Shown: piece after piece, positions 1 to 14,300 of the stretch
How positions within the stretch are numbered: the stretch's first letter is position 1
Layout: the number at the start of each line of letters is the position of its first letter
Source: Henricia sp. BOLD:AAB3569
Lineage: Eukaryota; Echinodermata; Asteroidea; Spinulosida; Echinasteridae
Assembly: GCA_037783545.1 (NCBI GenBank)
Contig: JBBELK010000052.1
Span: 1,736,001 to 1,800,000, forward strand
Reading direction: 5' to 3'
Length of the DNA stretch: 64,000 bases
Made by a program: the position numbers and the translations under genes
Notes under the pieces: model-generated
Seen by the model: the letters and a program-made list of their open reading frames with translations, nothing else
What the model was told of the DNA's origin: nothing
The model's database searches: none

Positions 1-1390
1 AAAGTGGATTTTACTTGCCCACAGCAGTTTTTACTAGACAATGTACGCCGGGCTAGCGTTAAGGTCGAGTCCTGAATGGATATAGCGCACATGTCCACCC
101 TGCAGGGTGCTCCTGGCGCTGTTACCATTATTATCGCTGCCATCAGGGAATCACCAGAATCATTTTGCTTCATCTACATTGTAGGTGGCTGCTGGCCAGG
201 CGCTAGGCGCTTAACCCTATTAGCAGTTACATGTACATGTAGATTGTGGCATTCCCCTAACAGCTTCCCAAGTATCGCTTGGGTTGACGAGGCAACTGGG
301 ATTAAGTGCCTTGCCCATGGACACAGACACTGTCATAGTGGGGCTTGAACCCACAACCTTTTCATACCCACTAGACCACATGCACTCCACAAATAAATTC
401 ATGTGGTGTTTAATAACATTGTTATTTAACTCTTTTAGTAAGGTTTTTCTTGTCAACGCATGAAATACTGTCACTTAAAAGTACATCATCTGCAGTGACC
501 CCAATGTTTTTTTCATGAGTTGACAAGAAAAACCTTACTAAAACAGTTAATAACAATGTAACACTGGTCACATGAATTCACTTTTGTCAAAAATTGTATT
601 TTGTGTGAGAAATTAACAACTGAAGGTGGTTTTCTAAAAGTATTTTGCAAAAGACTTTTTTACCATTCATCTCAACACAAAAGCCATGAATTTTCAAGTT
701 TTCTGAAGTACATGTACGTACGTGTACATGTACATGTAATACTGCCTCTACCGGTATGTGGCTGAAATTTCTACACGGCAGTTTTATCAACATGAGCTTT
801 TAATCACGAGTGGAAATAACGTCCTTTGTAACAGTTTACCAAACATGTACTCTACCTTTAACATGGCCTAAAAAGGAAGAGGAATTTCTCGAATGGCATT
901 TTGCTATTCACTGTAAAGTTAATCACTTTTAGGCAGTGTATGGTGTTTTGATGAACATCATGCAAAGGCAGTCTTAAACTGTATGCTGCATTAAGTTGTT
1001 CTGCAGATACTGTAGTGTTAAAATTCACAAAACATACAAGGCCATGCCTCTTCAGACAATCTGAAGACAAAATCTTGCTGTAATGTACATGAGTCTTTCC
1101 AGGGTAAAGTGGGCATTTTGGCAACACAGACCATATTTTCCAGAAAATACCTTTGTCTGGTCTCAAAATAAAAGAAATAAGTTTCAGTTGTTCTGCAGAG
1201 ATAACTCAGGCCCGAAAAGGGTTACAAATAGTGTGACAACATGCCTTTATAAAAGCCCTGTGTACAAATTTCCAATATACGCCCCCATGTACATGTAGTT
1301 GAGGCAGGGCGTCGGGAAAGGAGTCCTTAGTTACCGGAATGGTCTACATATAATATGACAAGCAATTGTTTTGTGTGTTTGTGCTTGCAG
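1..1390. other. PTPN9 intron, repeat-derived
   Basis: No exon recognised. Holds a reverse-strand SINE fragment near 195-375, a degraded copy of the AAAGGCCCATTG foldback family (about 380-800) containing an inverted pair of TTGACAAGAAAAACCTTACT (around 440 and 518), and one arm of the GTCTTTCCACGGTAAAGG family (about 1088-1285). Confidence 0.5.
195..375 (-). mobile_element. tRNA-derived SINE fragment
   Basis: Read on the minus strand it has a GGTTGTGGGTTCAAGCCCCA B-box-like segment, then the CAAGGCACTTAATCCCA body shared with the SINEs at 4151 and 47831. The A-box side is degraded. Confidence 0.55.
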
Positions 1391-1480
1391 TCGCTGAGAC
1401 AAAGGGAGGGCCTCTGTCGATTATCGCCCACAGAGGAACCACTGAGCAGAGAGCTACTCAGTGGAAAATTCACAATTCTG
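1391..1480 (+). CDS. PTPN9: PTPN9 exon (N-terminal to Sec14 domain)
   Basis: Thirty codons, phase 0 at both ends, preceded by a TTGTGCTTGCAG-type acceptor and followed by GTGAGT. The peptide includes [20 protein letters not shown], matching the conserved segment that leads into the PTPN9 Sec14 domain. It is the first exon I can find; nothing in 1-1390 resembles the preceding helix. Confidence 0.88.
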
Positions 1481-4400
1481 GTGAGTTGTCTGTCAAAATG
1501 TGTTGATGGATATTGCATGGATTTGATGCATTCTTTGGCCAACAAGGGACTCCATGCAGATAACCACTGTAGCAGTATTGTTTAGTGAGTGCATTGATGA
1601 GTAGATGACTTCTACATCGGTAGCTTGAAAAAAGTTTCAGAAATTGCGATTTAAAGGCTTTTATTCACGACGGCACATATTACGGTCATTTGGTTTTAAA
1701 GACATTCTTCAAGTTTTTATGATGGAAGTGTAATTCCTGAAAAACTGAAATGTACATGTAATCCCATTCTCAATAAGTTTCAGACGTACTTAAGAGTACA
1801 TACATTGTACGTGTACTGTACGTACTTCCAAAACGGAGGGATTTCTGGACCTATCACGCTTTCGTGAAGAGTAAAGCCCAGTAAACACCGGCACTTTTTC
1901 GGCTGACGCGACTTAACTCAACTCAACTAAACTTGTTGGCTACAGTTGGTGTCAGTCGGTGATAGTCGGGCCTAGTTTTTCAACAGTGCTGAAAAACTAG
2001 TTCAGACAACTTCAGACTACATAGAAGCAACTGACTCTGATTTGAGTCGTGAAGTGGTATACATGTACACTTACATGTAGCGAATTTCACCAACTACATG
2101 TAGTTCGCTCCAGTTGAGTTGAGTTGTCACGTCGGCCGAAGAAGTGCCAGTGTATACCGGGCTTAAAGGATGCATTTTTTCCGACCTGTCAATCGAGTCG
2201 AACCTATGTGACCATTTATGACCAATCACAACAGAGCTACGCAGACAGCGCCCACATAGGTCATAGCACATTTGCTCACAAACAAAAACATGTGCTTGTA
2301 AGCGGTGCTCGCCCTCACAGCTGCTTGCGGTGGCTTCGAGTAATTTTGGTTGCAATGTCGGGCAATTCACTGTTCAAAGGTAAGAAAGAAAGCGCGTATT
2401 TTATGATTATATGACGGTATGAGTATATGAGTCTTTCCACGGTAAAGGGGGCATTTTGACAACACAGACCATATTTTCTGGAAAATACCTTTGTCTGGTC
2501 TCAAAATAAAAGAAATAAGTTTCAGTAGTTCGGAAGAGATAACTTAAGCCCAAAAAGGGTTACAAATAGTGTGACAACATGCCTTTCTAAAAGTCCTGTG
2601 TAAAAATGTCCAATATACGCTCGTAACCGGGACTGCCTAAAATATAACACATGTGTCCGTCCCTGTTACGAGCGTATATTGGATATTTGTACACAGGGTC
2701 TTTAGAAAGGCATGTTGTCACACTATTTGTAACCCTTTTTAGGCCTAAGTTATCTCTTCAGAACAACTGAAACTTATTTCTTTTATTTTGAGACCAGACA
2801 AAGGTATTTTCTGGAAAATATGGTCTGTGTTGCCAAAATGCCCCCTTTGCCGAAATAAATATCTTAGAATTGGATTATTTGTTGATTCCAGAAGGTAACG
2901 TAATTTCCTTCAAATTATTCTTTAATGTGTACAGAAAAAATACCCATATTTATATGAAATGTGCATTATATAAATTTAATTAATGTAATTTGTTTTTCTG
3001 CAGCCTCAGCGAGACACAACTGGGTCAACAATCGCGTTATTCTCGGCCAAGCTACACGCGCCCAATGCGGTGCCAATTCAGGCTGTGCTGCAGGCAGTAG
3101 TGTTTCAGCTTGACCATGCATTGACAGAGTAAGTCTTCCTTTCTGAATTTTTTTTTTTTTTTCAGAATCAAGAATTTTTAGAAAAACAATTATACAAATT
3201 CATCAAATTCAGTTGCTCACTCTTGATCCGTTTTCTAGATTAATTTTCCTCATGCTATTTTCCTAGAAAAGTACCCTATCTCGCAATTCTATTTTTTTTT
3301 TAGCGGCCCCATCCCGCTGTATTCCCAGGATTTTTTTTTGAGTAGTGGTGACTGGCATTATCCAATTGTGGACTTTAGTATTTATCTCTAGGGCCTTATT
3401 TCATCACGTTCCGGCTGTCTTGCCTGTTCGCTTCTTGTCATATTGACTGTCTTGTTAGTCGTAGATTTCCCATGAGTCATCTGTCGTTGGGGACCCTGTA
3501 AATTCATTCAAGGCGGTTTGTTTAAGCCAGAATGTGATATTTTGATGTGTTTGTGAAAATGGTTTTTCCAAAACAGTGCAAATTAGTGTAAAATACATGT
3601 ATTTTTTTATCTCATTTGTTTATTTGTCCATATGGCTAGAATTTGATTATGTGGAATTTCTACACGCAGTTATTAAAGGTACAAATGATTGGTACCGGTA
3701 TCTCGAGGAATCAGAAATGTTCACAGATTTACACATGAAATGGTTTGGTCTGAAGTGCTATAGTCTTTGAGAAACGAGCAAAACAATTATTTTTCGTCTC
3801 GCGAGACATAAATTAATTTCGCCCCAAAACCACCTTGCCCTGGACCACTTCACCCTAAAACACTTCACCCAAAGGCCATTTCGCCCCAAAACCACTTCGT
3901 CCAAACACTACCTCGCCCAAATGCCACTTCGCCAAAACACTACATTTTGTACCTCGCCCAAATGCCACTTCGCTCAAACACTACATTTTGTACCTCGCCC
4001 AAATGCCATTTCGCCCAAACACTACATGTACCTCGCCCAAATGCCACTTCGCCCCAAAACCATTTTTTGACTGTTTTCTCAAAAGTTAGACAATGTACAG
4101 AGCTGATTTTTGCTGAGGTTGGTTTTAATCATGCATACATTGTACATGTGGGGTTTTATGGCCGAGTGGTCTAGTGCGTCGAACTTAAGTTCCTGTGCTA
4201 GTACTAGAATGTAGGTTCGATTCCTGGCCGTGACGGGTTGTGGCACCTGTGCCCTTGAGCAAGGCACTCAACCACACTTGCTCCCATTCCTGTAATTGGC
4301 GGTCCCTCCGCTGTTGGATGTGGTATATAAACAAAAATAAAAATAAATGTACCTTCAATCACACAGGGGGATGAAACTATTTGTAACGGTTTACCAATCA

Positions 4401-7400
4401 TGTATACTACCTTTAAAGGAGCGTGTTTAGATTTTTCCAGAAAATGGATTTCGTTCTGACCTACCGGTAGAAACCATATCAAATACGAACACCAAAATAC
4501 TATCCATGCGAAGAAAACCGGAAATTTGCAATTTCCAATTTTGTTTTGGATGCAAAAAGGTTGGTGTGATCACAGCACTGCTTTACATACCGGTATGTAA
4601 TGGATAAATTAGTTTACAAAACATTGGTGTTTTTTTAAAACGATTACCTTGAAAATACGGTATATATATATATACGGATTGAAAGGATGAAATTTCAGAA
4701 TGGTAATGAGAAAAATATACATGAATGAGAAATGATACGGTATCCAAATCTCAACACCCATGGGAAAAATGGGTGGGCTTAAAAATGTGATCTGGACACG
4801 CTCTCCTTTGAAAACCAATTGTGCTATCAGCAAACACCCACTGCAGATTGTTGGCCTGTTACTGGTTGGTTCAGTGTATAGATTGTACAGAAATGAGATG
4901 TTTATCTTTAAAAACAGATTGCATGATTGGAATCACAGGAATAACAAATGGTGATAAACTGCCTTGTAGAAATTTCAGCCACATACATTTTGTACATGTA
5001 CGGTACATAGATGCAGTTATGTACATGTACATGTGGGGGTGGGGGGGTGGTTTGGGGTAGGTAGGTAGTATGCTAAGTTGTGTAGACTCGGTGTATATAA
5101 TTATTCTATCCAATCAGCCAAGCTTTCCAGTGTACAGAAGTACATGTACAGTACTCTGACAAGGACAATAAATCCAGGGATTTTCTGATAGTTTCTGGGG
5201 ATTTGTTTAGAAATTTATTTTCTGGGGATTTGCTCAGGAAGAGTCAGAATTGCAGACAAAAAGTTGAGTCCCGTAGTATTAGTACTGGGATGCTTTAAAG
5301 GCCAACTGTATTTACAATGACCCAAAATGTTAATCAACAAGTTGACTTGGAAACCTTCCTCGAAATAAAGATTGAGTTGGTAGCAACTATCCAGTGAAAT
5401 GTTTCCGCACGAGATGATATAATTTTACCAGAAAATAATTCACAAAGATTTATTTATTTAGATCGTGCGCAAACAGTTTACTTAGAAGCCCGCCTTCATA
5501 AGATTGAAATTTATACATGTACTTAGTTGGCTCGCATGTGGGCGGTCTGAAATGCGCGCTGTGTACGGTACATGCTGCACAATACAGGCTTCGTACACTT
5601 TCTGTGTAGAATACACTGTGCATGTGCACTAGACTGGTCGCGCACACAACCAGTGTGATGCGAGTCAGTGTGTATACACATGTACGTATGTACGTACATG
5701 TACGTACATGTACGTACATGTACGTACATGTACGTGACCAACTGAGAATGAAGAGTGACGAATTTAGAATAAATCACGAACGATCATTTTGAAACTCCTT
5801 GTCAAGCTCCGGTAAAACGTATGAATTTTCATGTTTTTGGACATGTTTGAAAATGGGGTACATGTACATGTACATGTACTGTACATGTGTACCGTACATG
5901 TACTGTACATGTACCGTACATGTACTGTACATGTGTACCGTACATGTACTGTACATGTGTACCGTACATGTACTGTACATGTGTACCGTACATGTACTGT
6001 ACATGTGTACCGTACATGTACTGTACATGTGTACCGTACATGTGACGGAGCTAAAATGTCTTCAGAGAGGTTTTTTTGTCCTTTTGTCCTTTTTTGGATT
6101 TATAATGGCCTTTAACACAAAAACCGTACATGGATTTTGAAGGCTTTTTTTAGCCTATTTAATACAGCCTTGTACAATTTTCCTCTCGGTTGCACCCCTA
6201 GCAACTGAATCACCTCAATAAGCTGTCTCCCCTCTTTTCTTCTTAACGATTTTCTGCTGAGATCATGGAGATGCGCATGACTGTCGTGTCGGGACCCGGC
6301 GTGCGAACGTAATGGATGACTCATGCCCTGCATCTAACACACCGCCACGAGAGTGGAAGTGTGGCCAGAATATTAATTGGGGGAAAACTGAATTGAGTGT
6401 ATTCCATGGCGTACATGTGTATTGAAGTTGAATTCTGTGTTTTCCTGAAAGCTGCGAGGATTAGTTTGGGGAAAGTCTTTCCATCTAATTTTGACAGAAA
6501 ATTTTGATGTATGTATACAGAAAATGTGTACATATATGTGTGTACATTAATTAGGTAATTTTCTTAATCTGTGACTACCGGTACACCCCCACCACCCCAC
6601 ACCCCCACATTTGTTTTCCTGTTTTTGATGTCTAGAGCCATTTTTGAGAAAAAAATACTCTTACATAATATTATGTACACGTATACAGGATGAAAATGCT
6701 GTACATGTAGGTGTATAGCTTATCAGCTACATTTTGAAATGTTAGTTAGCTTTACATGTACTACAATGTACATAGAACTTGTACATTGTACATGTTATAA
6801 TTTCAAATTACATTATTATAAGCGAAATTTCAATACATTTTCAAACGTTTCAAAATTTTACACTTGCATTGAGAGGATGGCATTAGGTTATCCAATCATT
6901 TTTGTCCTGTTTTGGGAAATTCCTGTGGCAATATGCTGTTTATACCGGTACATTGTACATTTACATTATGCTGAATTAGTATGAATTTTAAAAAATAAAA
7001 TAAAAATCAACTCCGGAAGTGTCATGACATAATACATGTACTAAGGGGGACACACTGTCCTGTTTTCTTTGAATGACCAAGGTACAGAAATGAAAGTACA
7101 TGTACCGGTAACTCGGAACAATCAAGCTTCATTGCAACAAGCACACGTTGTGTGGGTGTATGTGGGTCTATTGAATATGCTCCATGGTTAGTGTAAATCC
7201 CTTCATCAGAAGACAATTCAAATTGATGACTAAAATCATTGGGATTTAATTGTCGGTGGTTGCCAGGACACGGACTACGGTATCCTTGGGCTGTTCCCCT
7301 AATTGCATGGGGAATTAAGCCTTATAACATGTACACGTACCATGTACATGTACTGGTACATGTATAGGAATACATTTACATGTACATTATACATGTAGAA

Positions 7401-8287
7401 GGACAGTTTATTAAATTTGTGTGTACATGTCATTCATTTGTGCGTACATGTCAATTTTTATGCGGTGTATATTTTTAGGATTTGTTTCTGAGAATTATAT
7501 AATATTGGATGGCTTTGAGGGTGATGAGAATATACCGCATCATGAAAATATTGAACGAGCCAAAGGCGAGTTGGGCATTTTCATGACGAGTGCGGTATAT
7601 TTTCATATCACCCGAAAAGACATCCTATATTATTATTATAAAATGAAGCTTGTACTTTCTTTGTTTTGTAAGATTTCCACGAGATTTTTGTCTGTTTGGT
7701 GTTGAAAACTTCGGTTCTTTTCCAACGTTTACAACTGCATGTGCTTTTGTTACTGTTGTATAGTATTTGTTGTGCAGTGTTACTGTACTCACACGCGCGT
7801 TGCCAGACGCGCAATCCATTCACTCGATGCGTGACACACGCGTATGCGTCTGCATTGGTACGCCCAGCGTGAACGCACAACGGATTGGGGCTCTGTGCTG
7901 CACAATATCAGAAACGCACGGTATCCGCAAAAGCTTCATTTTATATAATAATTTTGATTACAGGATAATTTTGAGTAAAACCTCGGAGAATGACCAAGAA
8001 ACAAACTGCCCTGCTTCCAATAAAATGTATATATTTTTAAAAAATAGAATAGGGTCCTGGTTGGGTACATGTACATGTATGTCGGAGATGTTTTTTGCTC
8101 TGAATTTTGGAGAGGGAAAAAATTAATTTGTCGGATCCTGTAAAAGTGCCACCATGAATTGCATTTTATTATTTTTCAACTTGGTCACATCTAAGGCCAA
8201 AAAAAATACTATGTTTGGCATAAGTTGAAGTCTCCCAAAATGATGCGGTGACGTGGCTTTTTTTGTTTTTGTTTTGTTTTTGAGGGT

Positions 8288-8320
<33 letters not shown>

Positions 8321-11300
8321 GGGGCTTGGGGCTTGGTGAGTGGATTCGAAGCAATAAAGGCATGTTTTTAGTTGAAACACTCAACAGACAGTGCGTGTCT
8401 AAGCAAAACAAAACTTTAACACACAGGGTTAAATGTGACGCGCGCTAACGCTATAATTTTTGTTTTTTGCTGTTTTGAAAAAAATAAAAAGTTGACGCGC
8501 AGAGTTGAAAGTTACGCATGCGCTAACGCTAAACATAGTTCTTTTTTTTTGGCCTAATAGAATAGATATTCTAAGAAGTTCGTCACAAAAGCATTCTTTA
8601 GTGCATATTTATTTTTTTCGCTTCTAACTGGACTAGTGGTGGACTTAACTAAAAAAAGTATCTTAAAGCCCTATGACAGAATTTGCAGTAACATGTTCTA
8701 CAAATTTTACTTCATGAGTTGACAAGAATAAAACCCAGCTAAAAGTGTTGATAGCGATGGTAACAAACACCACATGATTTTTTTCTTGTGTAAAATGGTA
8801 CGTGTACCTTTCCAACGAAAGGTGCTTTAAAAGGTGTAGACATTTTTTTTCCCCACCATTCATTCAACACAAAAACCATGCATGGATATTTACAATGTAT
8901 GGTTTTCTGAAGTATTACTGCATCTCTGGCTGATATTTCTACAATTTGTGATGCTGTTTCTGTTTTAAAAGAAGTTATCCAATCATGTATTCTTTCTTTG
9001 AATACAGTCTCATATTATTTTCTGTGCTGTATGTACGGTACATGAATATCAGCGTTCGCCCTTAACTTTTTTCCCAACTGGCCAACAGGGCCAGTTGTAT
9101 TAAATCTTCACTGGCCCGCCGGAATTTCAAGTGGCCCGGTTTAATACCGTTAAAATTTCTGGTTGTTCTTTTTAAACACAGTCGACCATTAATGTTTGCA
9201 AAAACCACATTTTAGTGAATAAATTAGGAAAATTTGGTAGTCATAAGGTTCTCCCCATTAAAAGTTTGAAAATGTGTGGTACATTTTAGAGCTTTCTGGT
9301 GAATTTTAGAGCTACATGTATTCTGGAGTCTTGAAAGGCTCTTTTGTTATAAATTCTCAAGGATGCATGTTTTTGTGCACATTAACCCCTTCCGGACAGA
9401 GAACTGCGTTTGCAGTTCTAAGTGTGAGTGTACTCTTGGGGGCAGTTATACATAATTAGCCCATAGTACTACCCCGGCAGAGCTGGTCTTTTTCAACCTG
9501 TTGGCTTGGGGTCAAGTCAGTTTTTGGTTTTTGACATGTGACTTGACTCTGGAGAAAATGACTTGTGACTGGACTTGGGAAATAAGATTGATTTACGACT
9601 TGAAATAAAAACTACATGTAGTCATCAAGTCTCCAGCCCCAGAGACATATATGTATACTGCAAGTGCAGTCTCTCACTCCAGGGGAATAAATTGGAACCG
9701 GCCGTGGGAGTCTGAAGAAAGATCAAAGATATTTCATCACTCCTTTAAATTTAGTACGGCGGGTCTGTTTTATTTCAACTGGACAGCCGGACCATTTGGG
9801 AAGGGTTTCCAGCTGGCCCGAGACCATTTCAACTGTCATTTGGCCAACGGACCAGTGCTAATTCGACACTTACATGTAGTTTTCGTAAAATTGTAATTGT
9901 GACCATGTCGAAAAACAACTGACCAATTGAAGGTAAAAGAAAATGATACCACTCGTGAAATTTCAAAGTGAAATTAAAGTGAATTAATAATTCCTGCACG
10001 TACATGTATTTAAATGTTTCATTTGTTGAATGCAGTAGCAGCACACAGAGAAATGGGCTGACGTGCATCTACAACATGACCGAGTCGTCGTTTGCCAACT
10101 TTGACCTGAACCTGAGCAAGAAGCTGCTGGGCATGCTCCGTGAGGGCTACCCGGCGCGGCTGAAGCGCGTGTACATTGTCACGCCACCGCTGTGGTTCAA
10201 GGCCATGTATAAGCTTCTCGCTCCACTTCTGAAAGAGAAGATTAAAGAAAGGGTAAGAGTATGGACCAGTGTTAATTTAGCCCTTTTTTACACACAACAT
10301 AAACAAACTTGCAAAGTTTAAGACAGAATTTACGAGTTGGTATACTCCCTCAATTTTTCTCTCTGTGTTCCACGGTAGCGCAACTGGGCAAAGTAACAAA
10401 CGCAACATCTGGTATGGTGCCTAATCCCCATTGAAATGTAACAACCAATCTTGGGATGAGAGAAAAGAATCGTAAGGGCCTTATCGGGATTTGAACCTCT
10501 GACTCATCCTACATGTATGTACCCAATTTTTCTCTCCGTTTTTTTTCCTCTCATCCCAAGTTTGGTTGTTTCATTTCATTGGTGATTAGGCACCATACCA
10601 AATGCTGTGTTCTATAAGAAATTGACAATTAAAACCATGCATAGATTTTAAAGGTTTTCTGAAACATTGCTGCATCCATGTAGCTAACATTTCTGCAGAG
10701 TTGAAAAACAAAATATAAACAGTGCACACCGAGAAAAATTTAAAAATGAAGCTTAACAAAAGCCCACTAAGCCCTGAAGAAGGTGGATCACACCGCAAGC
10801 TTGGCTTCATTTTAAAGAATTTCTCGGTTAGCATTATTATTTTGTTTTTCAACTCTGGTGATAATTTACAGTGCTACGCAGCATCATCATTTCTCAAATT
10901 TCTGCAGGATAGTTTACCAACGATTTTCCTTTGATATGTTATGCCCATATTCCAAGAATCTGTAAAAAAAAAATCATCTTGCAAATACATTACGCATTTA
11001 AGGGATAATTTTGCCTTAAACACCCAGCAGGGTGGATATGTGCGCATTACAAAAACTCTGTTTGCTGGGATAGGGCGACAATTTGTGTGTAAAAAGCTAT
11101 ATTAGGGCGACACGCTCAATAGGGCGACAATTTGGTGTCGCCCTAATATTTTTGAGATTAAAAACCATTTAAGGTCAAAACCATTTTTTTTTTAATCGAG
11201 AACCATTTTTATTAGGTCTAGAACCGTCTCTCTTAGGTCTGTAACCATTTTTGGAAGCTTCGGGTAGAGAAATTTGGTGTCAATTTGAGTGACTCTTCCC

Positions 11301-14300
11301 GAAATTTCAGTCGTCCCCGGGGAATGGCTTCCCGAATTGTCGCCCTATTGCCGCATCCAGAGTTCTTACATATATCTTATTATCATTTATGTACCCATGT
11401 AACAAAAGAACATGAAATATGACCCATGGAAAAGCGGAAACAAACTTCACAAAGAATACCTTAGCAATTACATGTAGCCTGTATTCCTGAACGCGTGAGT
11501 AACTTGGGGGGCGGGGGGGAAATGGCCATAGCCGCCGTTGAAAAATGGGGGAATATACGTCCGTACGTGGGGAAAAGTCGCGTACGCAGAGTGCGGGCCC
11601 GTGGCGCAGGTACAAATTTTTATTAAAAAGGGAAACGATTGGAAGGGTTTTGTTTTCGAACATAATGCGCGATAGGCGCAGGCCGCTTGACAGCGCCCTC
11701 ACGCGTTCAGGAATACGGCCTATTGCCAAGATGCCTTGTATGGGTTCCGCCATTTTGTCCTAAAGCTGGGCGAAGAATGATTGTGTTCAACTTTGTTGTG
11801 TATTTCCATAGGAATGCACAAAAGATTTTGTACACAATGTAACTCCTGAGGCCATTCTACCGGTACATACATTACATGTTTATTGTATGGTGAACTCTTT
11901 TTACAGTCGGAAGTTGCACTGTGAACATGGTGAACAGATAGACAAGCTGTAGTGAAAAATATGGCCAGACATTACACAAATAACTTGAGGCAATATGTGT
12001 GGTGGTTTACGTGTACATGTAGGTCTTTCCATAGTAAAGGGGGCATTTTGGCAACACAGACCATATTTTCGGATAATACCTTTGTCTGGTCTCAAAATAA
12101 AATAAATAATTTGAAGTTGTTCTGAAGAGATACATGTACATGTGTAGGGCTAAAAAGGGTTACAAATAGTGTGACAACATGCCTTTCTAAAAACCCTGTG
12201 TATACATTTTTAATATACGCTCGTAACCAGGACGGACACTTGTTGTGTTACATTTTATGCCGTTCCGGTTACGAGCGTATATTGGAAATTTGTACACAGG
12301 GTTTTCAGAAAGGCATGTTGTCACACTATTTGTAACCCTTTTTGGGCCTAAGTTATCTCTTCTGAATAACTGAAACTTATTTTTTTTTATTTTGAGATCA
12401 GACAAAGATATTTTCTGGAAAAAATGGTCTGTGTTGCCAAAATGCCCCCTTTACCGTGGAAAGTGTACTTATACCGGTACATGTAGTTTCAATGCATCTT
12501 GGCTTTTCACCACGCGACCGTTCAAGGAGTTTGCTTCTATCTGTTTGGGAATGTTGACACACAGAAAAACATCAGCAAACTGTTTGGTGATGTTTGCAAA
12601 CAAGACGTTTGCTAGTGTAGACGAGGCTTAAAAGGCCCCCTAAAATGGTGTTTTTATCAATGAAATCTGTGCTATGGAACTAGTCCATTAATATACAATC
12701 ATAAAAACCCTACTTGGAAGTTGTTTGGGGGTTAAAATCAAGGTTTTTGATTTTTTATGCTAATGAAATTTACATATGCATGAGCAAAGTGGTTAGGAAA
12801 ACACAGGAAAATATCATTCAACTGTGCACAAAAGTTTGCACAATTTTCACCAACTTGCTTAAAATTTTGTAACCCATGACGGTTTAAGTTTGTTTTACAT
12901 GTTGCCTGTTGCAAACCATAAAAAAACTAAGGCTGGAAACTGCAGCATTTTTCCACAATTCCAGTTTGAAGTCTTATGTTTTTTCTTTGCTAAAGTGACA
13001 TGCCCCAAACAGCGCCCTCTTTCTGTGAGTTTATGTGAAGACAAGTTGAAAAATGCCACTTTTTATTCATGGGGCATCAAAATGAACAGTAGTATTGTCT
13101 TTCTACACAAGTAATCCTTCATACATGTATGCAGCAAAGACTGTGCGTAAAGCTATTTAGCATTTCAGGGGCCCTTTAATTACTGTATGATGAAGCTGCC
13201 GCATGGCCAAGTTTCTCCTTAATACATTTGTAAAAAAAATCCCTGATTGTTGATTTTAGCTTCTATAGAGAGTTGGAATTACTTGGAATTTTGTATTGAA
13301 ATTTCCTTTGTTTCCTTTTCCTTATTGGAAAAAAAAATGTTGGGGAAAATCATTAAACGCACATGCAAGGTCATCATGTACATGTGTTTACATGTACGAA
13401 AAATGTCTAGCTTTGATTTATGCACACATGTGCTTTGGCAAAAAAGAAAGAAAAACAAAAACCAGATTCTTGTTACAAAAACAGTTTTGCTTCTTTTTTC
13501 CGGGTTGACTACATGTGTGTGGGGCTCTTGACAGAGGATGAAACATGCTGGGAAATTAGACGGAAGAGTACATGTACGTAGTGGCCATTTTTTAAAGGGT
13601 AATGACGCCACTTCTCTTTAACATTTTGAGAGAAACCTTGGTACATACATGTACTACAGTATAAAAAAACAAACATGTCTTACTTTTAATCTTAAAGGCA
13701 GTATACATCATTGGTAATCTCGAAAATCAGAAATGTTCACAGATTTACGCCTAACTTACACAATACAAACATGATAACCGTAGAAAACTTCCCCTGAAAT
13801 GGTTTTGTCTGAAGTGCTATACCAGTAGTCTTTGATAAATGAGTAAAACAATTAGTTTTCGTCTCATGAGACGAAAATTCAATTCGCCCCAAAACCATTT
13901 CACCCAAGTGCCATTTCGCTCAAAACCACTTCGCCCGAGTGCCATTTCGCCCCAAATTACTTCGTCCAAACACTACATCGCCCAAATGCCACTTCGCCCC
14001 CAAACAACTTCGTGCACAGGCCGTGGTTCAGGGCGAAGTGGTTCAGGGGGGAAGTGACTGTAAACCATTTTTTGATTACTGTTTTCTCAAAAGTTAGACG
14101 AAGTACGGAGCTGATTTTTGCTCTGGTTGGTTTTAATCATGCATACATTGTACATGTACATTCAATCACACAGGGGGATGAAACTATTTGTAAAGGTTTA
14201 CCAATCATGTATACTACATGTACATATATATATGTACCTTTAAAGTCGGTTTATAAGCAAACATAAAATGTTGCAAATTTTGTGGAAATGTCTTGTACAT

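Larger units (their letters stand above)
5294..6115. mobile_element. MITE, TTTAAAGGCC family, enlarged by two internal satellites
   Basis: Homologous along its length to the 516 bp copy at 43854-44369 (shared GATCG, GACCAACTGAGAATGAA-like and ATTTATAATGG blocks), but about 300 bp longer because of arrays at 5687-5735 and 5859-6042. Start TTTAAAGGCC, end GGCCTTTAA. Confidence 0.65.

Noticed and set aside
5774-6140. Overlapping frames of 70-113 codons on both strands
   Set aside because: Artefact of a 24-bp palindromic satellite; peptides are CTVHV/MYSTCT repeats.
11307-11753. 148-codon minus-strand frame starting [20 protein letters not shown]
   Set aside because: Covers a foldback with ATTCCTGAACGCGTGAG ends; no recognisable domain.
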